A stretch of DNA of 64,000 bases from Micromonospora sp. BL4 (GTDB taxonomy: Bacteria > Actinomycetota > Actinomycetes > Mycobacteriales > Micromonosporaceae): the NCBI RefSeq assembly GCF_003667505.1, contig NZ_RCVJ01000125.1:62001-126000 (forward strand), given 5' to 3'. Of the stretch, positions 8,904 to 16,521 are shown piece after piece (the first letter of the stretch is position 1; each line of letters opens with the position of its first letter). The position numbers and the translations under genes were made by a program. The notes under the pieces are model-generated. The model did no database searches. It worked only from the letters and a program-made list of their open reading frames with translations, and was not told the origin of the DNA.

Positions 8904-9614
8904 ATGAGCCGTCCCGGTACAGCCGGCGGGCAGCCGGGCCCGCAGCGGGCCGCCAACCGGGTGTCAGCACCGACCGTGCCGGCCCAGGCGTACGCCGAAC
9001 TGGCTGCCGGCAACCGCCGCTTCGTCAGCGGCATTCCGCGCCACCCCAATCAGGACGCCGGGCACCGCGCGGCGGTGGCCGACGGGCAGCACCCCTTCGC
9101 GGTGATCGTCGGCTGCTCCGACTCCCGGTTGGCCGCCGAGATCATCTTCGATCGTGGGCTGGGTGACCTGTTCGTGGTCCGCACCGCCGGGCACACCACC
9201 GGCCCGGAGGTGCTGGGCAGCGTGGAGTACGCGGTGACCGTGCTCGGCACCCCGCTGGTGGTGGTGCTCGGCCACGACTCGTGCGGTGCGGTGCAGGCGG
9301 CCCGGCAGTCGGCCGCCACCGGCACCCCGCCCCAGGGGCACCTGCGCGCGGTGGTCGACGCCGTCCTGCCCAGCCTGCGCCGCGCCGCGGCCGAGGGGGT
9401 GGACGACATCGACGGCATCATCGACATCCACATCGCGCAGACCGTCGAGGCGCTGCTCGGGCAGTCGCCCGTGCTGGCCGACGAGGTCGCGCAGGGGCGG
9501 TGCGCGGTGGTGGGGATGTCGTACCGGCTCGCCGCCGGAGAGGTGCGTCCGGTGGCCGCCGTGCCGCCCGCGACGCTCGATGTGCCGATCGACGCCGGCA
9601 CGCCGGCCGCCTGA
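8904..9614 (+). CDS. Beta-class carbonic anhydrase
   Basis: Interconverts CO2 and bicarbonate in the cytoplasm. The zinc ligands and the catalytic pair are visible: GCSDSR (Cys, Asp and Arg) around residue 70 and GHDSCG (His and Cys) around residue 127. The length of about 236 residues fits the family. Two starts are possible: GTG at 8895 or ATG at 8904, both behind GGAGACGAGG; the ATG is used here. It is convergent with the wall-protein gene and ends in a shared hairpin. No transporter such as SulP is fused or adjacent. Confidence 0.92.
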   Translation: MSRPGTAGGQPGPQRAANRVSAPTVPAQAYAELAAGNRRFVSGIPRHPNQDAGHRAAVADGQHPFAVIVGCSDSRLAAEIIFDRGLGDLFVVRTAGHTTGPEVLGSVEYAVTVLGTPLVVVLGHDSCGAVQAARQSAATGTPPQGHLRAVVDAVLPSLRRAAAEGVDDIDGIIDIHIAQTVEALLGQSPVLADEVAQGRCAVVGMSYRLAAGEVRPVAAVPPATLDVPIDAGTPAA

Positions 9615-9622
9615 AACGCGTC

Positions 9623-9655
9623 GAGGGCCGTCCCGCGTCACGCGGGGCGGCCCTC
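9623..9655. terminator. Bidirectional terminator hairpin
   Basis: A 15-bp stem (9623-9637 with 9641-9655, one G-U) with a 3-nt loop, between the convergent carbonic anhydrase and wall-protein genes. Confidence 0.75.
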
Positions 9656-9672
9656 GGACAGGAACGCGCGGG

Positions 9673-10692
9673 TCAGAGTAGCGACATGTGCACGTGGTCG
9701 GTGTGGTTCGACGGCCCGCTGTACGACTTCCAGCCGGTCGCCGGGAACCAGATCTGCCGGTTCCAGATCACGTAGTAGATGCCGAGCCGATCGGCGTTGC
9801 GGATGAGGAACGCCGCGACGTTGTTGCCGTACGTCCGGGTGTCCTCGTTGTGCCACGGGCTGAAGCCGCTCTTCTGCAGCGACCAGTCGCAGGCGCGGCC
9901 CTTCGGGTGCTCCCACGGCCCGCCGGAGCGGTAGCAGCCGACGAACCGGTTGAAGCCGGCCCGCTTGACCTCCTTGTACGCGTGCAGCGTGCGCGGCGTG
10001 ACGCAGCCGGACGTGGTCGGGTCGTTCTCGCTGCACGACTGGGGCTTCCAGTCGCCGTCGGCGGTCCGGCCCGGGCCGAGCCGGGCGACCGGTGAGGTGG
10101 CCGACACCAGCCCGCCGGTGAAGCCCTTCCCACCGACCAGGGCGAGCGCCTTGTCCGCGTCGCGCTTCTCCTTGGCCATCAGGGCGGTCTGCTTCTGCTG
10201 CTCGCGGACCTCCGCGTCGAGGGCCAGCTTGGCCTGCTCGGCACGCTCCTTCACCGCGTTGACCTCGGCGAGCTTCTTCTCGTTGACCATGTTCATCTCG
10301 TCGAGCGCGGCGGCGCGCTGGACGAAGGAGTCGGGGGCCTCGCTCTCCAGCAGCATCGCCATCGGCCCGATCCGGCCGGTGCGGTACGACTGGGAGGCGA
10401 TCTGCCCGACCTGCGGTGCCAGTGCGTCCAGGTCTGCCTTCGCCCGAGTGACCTCCACCGCCAGCTCAAGCTGCCGCTTCTTGGACTTGTCCAGTTTGGA
10501 CTTGGCCGCCGAGTACTTGCGGTTGGTCTGCTCGATGACGTCGGTGAGCAGCTTGGGCTCGCCGTCCTCCTCGTGCCCGGACGGTGTGGGGGTCGTCGGG
10601 GCGGCGTGGGCCGGGAGCGGCCCGGCGAGCACGGTCAATGCGGCGATCACGGCCACCACGGGTGTCAACCAGCGGCGTAGGGGTGCCGTCAC
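9673..10692 (-). CDS. Secreted coiled-coil protein with C-terminal extracellular (wall-associated) domain
   Basis: A 339-residue exported protein. A signal peptide of about 30 residues ends at AHAA. A long coiled coil (about residues 45-185, rich in Lys, Glu, Ala) resembles the N-terminal regulatory coil of NlpC/P60 and RipA-type hydrolases. The C-terminal domain (about 225-339) has four Cys and a His-Asp-His ending (NHTDHVHMSLL), and resembles a domain I recall from actinobacterial secreted proteins (ARB_07466-like). No NlpC/P60 Cys-His motif is seen, so hydrolase activity is not assured. A c-di-AMP riboswitch in its leader strongly supports a cell-wall role. The GTG start follows GGAAGGG. 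Confidence 0.82.
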   Translation of the reverse strand: MTAPLRRWLTPVVAVIAALTVLAGPLPAHAAPTTPTPSGHEEDGEPKLLTDVIEQTNRKYSAAKSKLDKSKKRQLELAVEVTRAKADLDALAPQVGQIASQSYRTGRIGPMAMLLESEAPDSFVQRAAALDEMNMVNEKKLAEVNAVKERAEQAKLALDAEVREQQKQTALMAKEKRDADKALALVGGKGFTGGLVSATSPVARLGPGRTADGDWKPQSCSENDPTTSGCVTPRTLHAYKEVKRAGFNRFVGCYRSGGPWEHPKGRACDWSLQKSGFSPWHNEDTRTYGNNVAAFLIRNADRLGIYYVIWNRQIWFPATGWKSYSGPSNHTDHVHMSLL

Positions 10693-10705
10693 AATGTTCC
10701 CTTCC

Positions 10706-10873
10706 GTCGACCGCCGACCGGGTTAGCTGACGGGTTCGGGGCGGAAGTGGCCCCTACCGCTGTCGCGGATTCACCCCACGTACCTGGGTTCCCGGCTCGC
10801 CGGTTGGCGATTGGGCGGTGGTACCGCAGGCGCCGCTTCGCGCCTTCATCGGTAACCGACGGCGAGGTTACCC
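10706..10873 (-). promoter_or_regulatory. c-di-AMP riboswitch (ydaO/yuaA type)
   Basis: On the minus strand the leader of the wall-protein gene carries the conserved landmarks of the ydaO class in order: a 5' stem (arms 10872-10866 and 10857-10851), CCGGGAACCCA (about 10793-10783), GGGGTGAATC (10777-10768), then CCGAACCCGTCAGCTAACCCGG near the 3' end (core 10734-10721). It ends about 14 nt from the GTG start, next to the ribosome-binding site. In actinomycetes this class commonly controls resuscitation-promoting factors and peptidoglycan hydrolases, usually as an OFF switch when c-di-AMP is high. The exact 5' boundary is uncertain. Confidence 0.9.
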
Positions 10874-10993
10874 GAGAGCCCACCGGCTGAGCTACGCCCC
10901 GATACCGACTAAAAGCGTCATTTCGCCATGGCGTTGAGTGACCAGTGACGGGGTTCTCAGGGCGAACGCCCCTGCTGGTCACGTTGAGGAGTG

Positions 10994-12370
10994 TCACCAT
11001 GCCGTATCCGTGCTCCTGTTCGGATCTGGCCACCGGTCGGTGGCGGGGGATGGGGGTGTGGTCCGCGCCGGGTCGGACGACGTGGGGTCGGGTCGACCCG
11101 TACGCGGGGAGCTCAGTGCGGCCAGCGCCTCGGCGCGGTCGGGCTGCGGTCGCGGCGCGGGCGTGGCGGCGGTGGGCGTGGCGCCCTGCCGGCCGGCTGC
11201 GGTCACCATCGCGGCCAGCCCGGTGGTGAGCGGCACGGCGGCGATCAGCCCGAGCGTGGCGACCGCGCTGCGGACGATCTCCTGCGCCAGGAACTCGCTG
11301 GTCAGGATCTGCCCGAGCGGCCGCGAGTCGGCGGTGAGCAGGAGCAGCAGGGGTAGGGAGGCGCCCGCGTACGCCAGCACGATGGTGTTGACGGTGGACG
11401 CGATGTGCGCCCGGCCGACGCGGGTCGCCGCCCGGTAGAGCTGCAACCGGGTCAGCCCGGGGTTGGCGTTGGCCAGCTCGGTCACGGTGGCCGCCTGGGT
11501 GACCGTCACGTCGTCGAGCACCCCGAGCGAGCCGATGATGATCCCGGCGAGCAGCAGGCCGTGCAGGTCGACGTCGGCCTGGAACATCGACAGGGTGGTG
11601 GCGTCCTCGCTGCCGAAGCCGGTGAGGTGGGTGGCGGCGGTGACGATGGTGGCCAGTACGCCGGTGAGTACCAGGCTGCCCAGGGTGCCGAGCACCGCGA
11701 CCGAGGTCTGCGCGCTGACTCCGTGGGTCAGGTAGAGCACCACGAACATGATCAGCGCGGCGCCGACCACAGCGACCAGCAGCGGTGACCGGCCCGCGCC
11801 GATACCGGGCAGCACGAAGGTGAGCAGGATGGCGAAGCTGGCGGCCAACCCCGCCAGCGCGGCCAGACCACGCCACCGGCCGAACGCGACGATCGCGGCG
11901 GCGAAGATCACCGCCAGCCACAGCAGCGGCGCGCCGCGCTGGTGTTCGGCGATGTTCCAACTGCTGGCCGTGGGGTCGGTCGGGTCGGTCAGCTCGACCA
12001 GGATGACCTCGTCGTCGACCTCGACCCGGGGAGCGCCCGGTCCGGCCGGCACCGGTGTCTGGATCTGCTGGCCGGAGTCCGGCCCGTCGTTCACCCGCAC
12101 GTCCACCGTGCCGCACGGCCCGTCCCCGACACCCGGTGTGCCCTCGGGGCTCGAAGCAGCCGGTGGGCACGGCTCGGTCACCACCCGGGTCACCGTGCCG
12201 TGGTAGCGCGGCACGTTCGCTCCACCGTCGGTCTGCGGTGACCCGTCGCGCGGCCAGAGCACCACCGCTGCGAGCACGGTCGCGACGAAGAGGGGCACCA
12301 CCGTCGCGATGAGGATCCGTCGCACCCGGGGCGGGGCGGACGGAGCGGAACGGGTGTGGTCGGAACCCAA
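10994..12370 (-). CDS. YibE/F family multipass membrane protein
   Basis: About 458 residues. The first membrane helix (ILIATVVPLFVATVLAAVV) is followed by an external domain of about 120 residues, then six to seven further hydrophobic helices, the layout of YibE/F-like proteins. The biochemical function of the family is not established. The conserved GIIIGSLGVLDDVTVTQAA stretch is typical of it. The start is uncertain: a TTG at 12370 has a well-placed GGGAG and gives the family-like N-terminus; a GTG at 12487 has no ribosome-binding site. It is on the same strand as, but separated from, the riboswitch-controlled gene by about 100 bp. Confidence 0.82.
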   Translation of the reverse strand: MGSDHTRSAPSAPPRVRRILIATVVPLFVATVLAAVVLWPRDGSPQTDGGANVPRYHGTVTRVVTEPCPPAASSPEGTPGVGDGPCGTVDVRVNDGPDSGQQIQTPVPAGPGAPRVEVDDEVILVELTDPTDPTASSWNIAEHQRGAPLLWLAVIFAAAIVAFGRWRGLAALAGLAASFAILLTFVLPGIGAGRSPLLVAVVGAALIMFVVLYLTHGVSAQTSVAVLGTLGSLVLTGVLATIVTAATHLTGFGSEDATTLSMFQADVDLHGLLLAGIIIGSLGVLDDVTVTQAATVTELANANPGLTRLQLYRAATRVGRAHIASTVNTIVLAYAGASLPLLLLLTADSRPLGQILTSEFLAQEIVRSAVATLGLIAAVPLTTGLAAMVTAAGRQGATPTAATPAPRPQPDRAEALAALSSPRTGRPDPTSSDPARTTPPSPATDRWPDPNRSTDTAW

Positions 12371-12681
12371 TGCGAGACTCCCAACGATCCGGTGCGGGGT
12401 ACGTGCCGGCGGGCTGGTCGGTTCAGCGCCGCGGCGGGAAAGCGGCGACGAGCGCGCCGAATCGCTGGATGGCGACCGCGTGATCACGAACGGTGAGCGC
12501 TCGGCCCGGTCGGCGGACGGCGACGCCGCACCGGGGCGGCATCTCTGCCCGGGCGCGTAGCGGGTTCCGGAGGGCCATCGTCGGAATGCTAACCAGCCCG
12601 ACCCGGGGACGCAGGTCGTGGCGGAGTGTCGGAGTGGTCGAACCGCCCGCGTGGCGGTTTCCGGCGCGGCATGTTGGAGTC
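12371..12681. promoter_or_regulatory. Divergent intergenic region between yibE/F and copB-type genes
   Basis: No gene is supported in these 311 bases. A 7-bp hairpin (12641-12647 with 12653-12659) lies about 25 nt upstream of the ATPase start. No copper-operator-like C4-G5 palindrome is seen here, unlike the region near csoR. Confidence 0.35.
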
Positions 12682-14805
12682 ATGCCCGCTCCGTCACCGC
12701 CCGACCCCGATCGTCCTGCCGGCGACCAGCGACACGCCGACGGCGGGCCGCAGCAGCACGGCGGGCACGACAAGCACGCGGGGCACGACAAGCACGGCGG
12801 GCACGACAAGCGCGGCGGGCACGACAAGCATGCGGGGCACGATCCGGCGATGTTCCGCCGCCGGTTCTGGATCTGCCTGGCGCTCACCGTGCCGGTGGTG
12901 TTGACCAGTCACCTGGTGCTGGACCGGCTCGGTCTCGACCTGGACGTCCCGGGCCGGTCCTGGGTCGGGCCCGTGCTCGGCTCGGTGGTGTTCTGGTGGG
13001 GCGGCTGGCCGTTCCTGGTGGGTGCGGTCCGCGAGGTCCGCGATCGGGCGCCGGGCATGATGCTGCTGGTCGCGATGGCGATCACCGTCGCCTACACCGC
13101 ATCACTGGCCACCAGTGCGGGTGCCTTCGACCTGGATTTCTGGTGGGAGCTGGCCGCGCTGGTCACCATCATGCTGCTCGGGCACTGGCAGGAGATGAAG
13201 GCGATCGGTCAGGCCAGAGGCGCGCTCGCGGCGCTGGCCGCGTTGCTGCCCGACGACGCCGAGCGGGTGACGGCGGACGGGCGGATCGAGCCGGTGCCGG
13301 TGGCCGAGCTGCGGGTGGGTGACGTGGTGCTGGTCCGGCCGGGTGGGCGGGTTCCGGCGGACGGTCGGATCGTCGACGGTGGCGCCGAGCTGGACGAGTC
13401 GATGATCACCGGCGAGTCGCGTCCGGTCGCCCGGTCGGCAGGGGACCGGGTGGTGGCCGGCACCGTCGCCACCGACTCGGCGATCCGGGTGCGCGTCGAG
13501 GCGTTGGGTGAACAGACCGCGCTCGCCGGCATCCAGCGGATGGTCGCGCAGGCGCAGCGCTCCGGCGGGCGGGCCCAACTGCTGGCGGACCGGTTCGCCG
13601 CCGCGCTGTTCTACCTGGCAACCGGCACGGCCGTGCTGACCGTGCTGGTCTGGACCGTGCTCGGCCGGCCCGACGAGGCGGTGGTCCGCGCGGTCACCGT
13701 CCTGGTGATCGCCTGCCCGCACGCGCTCGGGCTGGCGATTCCGCTGGTCGTCGCGCTCTCCACCGCGCTGGCCGCGCGGTCCGGCATCCTGGTCAAGGAC
13801 CGGTTGGCGCTGGAGCGGATGCGGACCGTCGACGCGGTGCTGTTCGACAAGACCGGCACGCTGACCCGGGGCGAGCACGCGGTCACCGACCTGGTGACCG
13901 CGTCCGGCGTGGGACGGGACGAGGTGCTGCGGATCGCGGCTGGTGTGGAGTCGGACAGCGAGCATCCGCTGGCCCGGGCGATCGTGGCGGCGGCCGGGGA
14001 CGTCGCCCCGGCCACCGGGTTCCGGTCGCTGCCGGGCCGCGGCGTGCAGGCCTTTGTCGACGGTACGGAGTACGCGGTGGGTGGGCCGACGTTGCTGCGG
14101 GAGCTGGGCCTGTCGCTCCCGGCCGAGCTGGACGCGCCGATCGGCCGGTGGTCGGCGCGGGGCGCCGCGGTGCTGTACCTGGTGCGGCTGCCGGGCGCCC
14201 TGCTCGGTGCGTTCGCGCTGACCGACGAGGTACGTCCGGAGGCCCGGCGGGCCATCGTCGAGCTGCGCGCGGCGGGTGTCCGCACCATCGCCATGATCAC
14301 CGGTGACGCCCGGCCGGTGGCCGAGGCGGTCGCCGCCGACCTGGGCTTCCGGCCCGGCGTCGACGAGGTCTTCGCCGAGGTGTTGCCGGCGGAGAAGGAC
14401 GGCCGGGTGGCCGAGCTTCAGCGGCGGGGACTGACCGTGGCGATGGTCGGCGACGGGGTGAACGACGCGCCGGCGTTGGCGCGCGCCGACGTGGGTATCG
14501 CGATCGGCGCGGGCACCGACGTGGCGATCGAGTCCGCCGGGGTGGTGCTGGCCTCGTCGGACCCGCGCGGGGTCGGCGCCGTGGCCCGGCTCTCCCGGGC
14601 GTCGTACCGCAAGATGCGCCAGAACCTGGCCTGGGCGGCGGGCTACAACGTGGTGGCGCTGCCACTGGCGGCCGGGGTGCTGGCGTGGGCCGGGGTGGCG
14701 TTGAGCCCGGCGCTGGCCGCGGTGCTGATGTCCGCGTCCACCATCGTGGTGGCGCTCAACGCCCAGTTGCTGCGCGGGGTACGCCTCGACCCGGAGCCGG
14801 ACTGA
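12682..14805 (+). CDS. copB: CopB-type (P1B-3) heavy-metal P-type ATPase with His-rich N-terminus
   Basis: A copper-exporting P-type ATPase, 707 residues. The N-terminus is a six-residue repeat of the form HGGHDK, about residues 26-54, that should bind metal, and there is no Cys-type metal domain. The transport site is CPH (345-347), the hallmark of the P1B-3 class usually linked to Cu2+ or Ag+. The phosphorylated residue is Asp389 in DKTGT; TGES, SEHPLA and [10 protein letters not shown] are also present. About eight membrane helices are predicted. The ATG at 12682 is chosen because coding character begins there; GGAG lies very close upstream, so a GTG or ATG further upstream remains possible. 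It is convergent with csoR. Confidence 0.92.
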   Translation: MPAPSPPDPDRPAGDQRHADGGPQQHGGHDKHAGHDKHGGHDKRGGHDKHAGHDPAMFRRRFWICLALTVPVVLTSHLVLDRLGLDLDVPGRSWVGPVLGSVVFWWGGWPFLVGAVREVRDRAPGMMLLVAMAITVAYTASLATSAGAFDLDFWWELAALVTIMLLGHWQEMKAIGQARGALAALAALLPDDAERVTADGRIEPVPVAELRVGDVVLVRPGGRVPADGRIVDGGAELDESMITGESRPVARSAGDRVVAGTVATDSAIRVRVEALGEQTALAGIQRMVAQAQRSGGRAQLLADRFAAALFYLATGTAVLTVLVWTVLGRPDEAVVRAVTVLVIACPHALGLAIPLVVALSTALAARSGILVKDRLALERMRTVDAVLFDKTGTLTRGEHAVTDLVTASGVGRDEVLRIAAGVESDSEHPLARAIVAAAGDVAPATGFRSLPGRGVQAFVDGTEYAVGGPTLLRELGLSLPAELDAPIGRWSARGAAVLYLVRLPGALLGAFALTDEVRPEARRAIVELRAAGVRTIAMITGDARPVAEAVAADLGFRPGVDEVFAEVLPAEKDGRVAELQRRGLTVAMVGDGVNDAPALARADVGIAIGAGTDVAIESAGVVLASSDPRGVGAVARLSRASYRKMRQNLAWAAGYNVVALPLAAGVLAWAGVALSPALAAVLMSASTIVVALNAQLLRGVRLDPEPD
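12757..12843 (+). repeat. 18-bp in-frame tandem repeat encoding the His-rich metal-binding tail
   Basis: Nearly five copies of an 18-bp unit starting at 12757, 12775, 12793, 12811 and 12829 encode HGGHDK-like units. Copies differ mostly at one or two positions. Copy-number change would lengthen or shorten the metal-binding N-terminus without a frameshift. Confidence 0.85.
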
Positions 14806-14871
14806 CGGCCCGGCCCGGCGGCCGCGCACCGTCGACGGCCGGGTCACTGCGCCCGGCCAAGGGCCAGGGTC

Positions 14872-15168
14872 TCAGCCGCGCTTCATCAGCCGGCCGACCG
14901 CCGCCATCATCTCGGTGGCCATCTCGTCGGCCCGGCCCTCGGCCGCGCCCTCGTGCATGCAGTGCCGGGCGTGCCCGTCGAGGAGCCCCAGCGCGACCTT
15001 GTCCAGTGCGGCCTGGATCGCGGAGATCTGGGTGAGCACGTCGATGCAGTAGCGGTCCTCGTCGACCATCTTCTCGATGCCCCGGACCTGCCCCTCGACG
15101 CGGCGGAGCCGCGCGAGCAGCTGGTCCTTGCTGGCCGTGTATCCGCGGATCGGAGTGGGTGCGGTCAT
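14872..15168 (-). CDS. csoR: Copper-sensing transcriptional repressor CsoR
   Basis: A 98-residue all-helical repressor that releases DNA on binding Cu(I). The Cu(I) ligands are present with exact family spacing: Cys41, His66 and Cys70 (C-x24-H-x3-C). The helix RLRRVEGQVRGI near residue 20-31 is the DNA-contacting family signature. It is transcribed divergently from copZ, and a near-palindromic CsoR operator lies 17 bp from its start, so it should be autoregulated. It is convergent with the CopB-type gene. Confidence 0.95.
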   Translation of the reverse strand: MTAPTPIRGYTASKDQLLARLRRVEGQVRGIEKMVDEDRYCIDVLTQISAIQAALDKVALGLLDGHARHCMHEGAAEGRADEMATEMMAAVGRLMKRG

Positions 15169-15184
15169 GACGACCAGGATAGCC

Positions 15185-15199
15185 TACCCCTGGGGGGTA
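15185..15199. promoter_or_regulatory. CsoR operator 1
   Basis: TACCCCTGGGGGGTA matches the GC-tract pseudo-palindrome bound by CsoR (TACCC-x-GGGTA type). It lies just upstream of csoR. A partial match, GATACCCCCACCGGGTACC, is at 15222-15240. Confidence 0.85.
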
Positions 15200-15274
15200 T
15201 GGTACTGTCCCTTCCTGTCGGGATACCCCCACCGGGTACCGGTACAACATCAGGGCAGAGGTCCACCTCCGAAT

Positions 15275-15289
15275 TACCCCAGGGGGGTA
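15275..15289. promoter_or_regulatory. CsoR operator 2
   Basis: TACCCCAGGGGGGTA differs from operator 1 by one base. It lies about 33 bp upstream of the copZ start, positioned to control the copZ-copA transcript. Confidence 0.85.
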
Positions 15290-15321
15290 TAGGCTCGGAG
15301 GTGGCGGAGGGAGACGGATCA

Positions 15322-15531
15322 ATGGTCAACACGACGTACCAGGTGCAGGGCATGACCTGTGGGCACTGCGTCAGCTCGGTCAGCGCCGAGGTCGGCGCCA
15401 TCGCGGGCGTGCGCGACGTTCAGGTCGACCTGGCCACCGGCCGGGTCACCGTCAGCAGCGAGCAGCCGCTGGACACGGAGGTCGTCCGGGCCGCCGTCGA
15501 CGAGGCCGGCTACGACCTCGTCGACGCCTGA
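15322..15531 (+). CDS. copZ: Copper chaperone CopZ (HMA domain)
   Basis: A 69-residue heavy-metal-associated domain protein that carries Cu(I) to CopA. The metal-binding loop GMTCGHC lies at about residues 10-16, with the usual beta-alpha-beta-beta-alpha-beta pattern and length. The ATG at 15322 follows GGAGGGAG. It is the first gene of a copZ-unknown-copA operon under CsoR operator 2. Confidence 0.93.
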   Translation: MVNTTYQVQGMTCGHCVSSVSAEVGAIAGVRDVQVDLATGRVTVSSEQPLDTEVVRAAVDEAGYDLVDA

Positions 15532-15546
15532 TCGAGAGGTTCGGCG

Positions 15547-16512
15547 ATGAACACGGTGACCAGACTGGGCGGCTTCGCCCTGGGCCTCGCGGTGGTCTTC
15601 GGCGCGGCGTACGGGATCGGGCAGGTGGCCGGCCCCGCCGCCCCGGTCGCCGAGAGCTCGCACGACGACGGCGCCGTCCACCAGCCGGGCCCGGCCGACC
15701 AGGGCGAGCACGACGAGGCGGCCGACCGGCTCCCCGGCGGCCTGCTCGTCTCCGACCGCGGCTACACCCTCGAACCGGTCGCCGCCCCGGCCGGCGAGTT
15801 CGCCTTCCGGATCGGCGGCCCCGACGGCCGGCCGGTGACCCGGTTCGACGTGGCCCACGACAAGCGGATGCACCTCATCGTCGCCCGGCGGGACCTCTCC
15901 GGCTTCCGCCACGTGCATCCCGACCTGGCCCCGGACGGCACCTGGCGGGTCGCCACCCCGCTGGCCGGCCCCGGCCAGTGGCGGGCGTTCGCCGACTTCG
16001 CCCCGACCGGGGGAGAGCCGCTGACCCTCGGCGTGGACGTGACCGTCCCCGGCCCCTTGGTCGAGCGACCACTGCCCGCACCGGCGACCAGCACGACCGT
16101 CGACGGCTACACGGTCACCCTGACGCGCGCGGTACGGCCCGGCGGCACCTCGCCGCTCACGCTGACCGTCAGCCGGCACGGGCGGCCGGTCACCGACCTG
16201 GAGCCCTACCTGGGCGCGTACGGACACCTCGTGGCGCTACGCCGGGGCGACCTGGCGTACCTGCACGTGCACCCGGAGGGGACGCCCGGTGACGGGCGCA
16301 CCCGGCCCGGTCCGGCCGTCACCTTCCTCGCCGAGGCGCCCTCGGCCGGCAGCTACCGGCTCTACCTCGACTTCCGGCACGGCGGGTCGGTGCACACCGC
16401 CGAGTTCACCGTGGTCGCCGGCACGCCGACGACCGGCGGCGATCCCACCCCGGGCGGATCCGCACCGACCGAGGGCGCCGACCACGGCACCCCCGGGCAC
16501 GGGCACAACTGA
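15547..16512 (+). CDS. His-rich exported or membrane-anchored protein of the copper operon
   Basis: A 321-residue protein of unknown activity between copZ and copA (15 bp after copZ, 9 bp before copA). The N-terminus is one hydrophobic helix (about residues 7-30), so it is exported or anchored. Two beta-rich halves follow, carrying His motifs RMHLIV, FRHVHPD and LHVHPEG, and the last ten residues are His-rich (DHGTPGHGHN). The paired HxH motifs and the context suggest periplasm-side copper binding or buffering. I do not recognise a named Pfam family with certainty; no Cys is visible in the motifs, which argues against a thiol reductase. Confidence 0.8.
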   Translation: MNTVTRLGGFALGLAVVFGAAYGIGQVAGPAAPVAESSHDDGAVHQPGPADQGEHDEAADRLPGGLLVSDRGYTLEPVAAPAGEFAFRIGGPDGRPVTRFDVAHDKRMHLIVARRDLSGFRHVHPDLAPDGTWRVATPLAGPGQWRAFADFAPTGGEPLTLGVDVTVPGPLVERPLPAPATSTTVDGYTVTLTRAVRPGGTSPLTLTVSRHGRPVTDLEPYLGAYGHLVALRRGDLAYLHVHPEGTPGDGRTRPGPAVTFLAEAPSAGSYRLYLDFRHGGSVHTAEFTVVAGTPTTGGDPTPGGSAPTEGADHGTPGHGHN

Positions 16513-16521
16513 CGGGACCAG

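Noticed and set aside
10877..10900. tRNA-like D-arm (minus strand GTAGCTCAGCCGGTGGGCT) upstream of the riboswitch
   Set aside because: No anticodon arm, T-arm with GGTTCGAATCC or acceptor pairing follows; the flanking sequence belongs to the riboswitch leader.
12620..12665. Possible serine-type tRNA fragment (GGAGTGGTCGAA) before copB
   Set aside because: Only a D-arm-like segment and a short hairpin exist; the remaining tRNA arms are absent.
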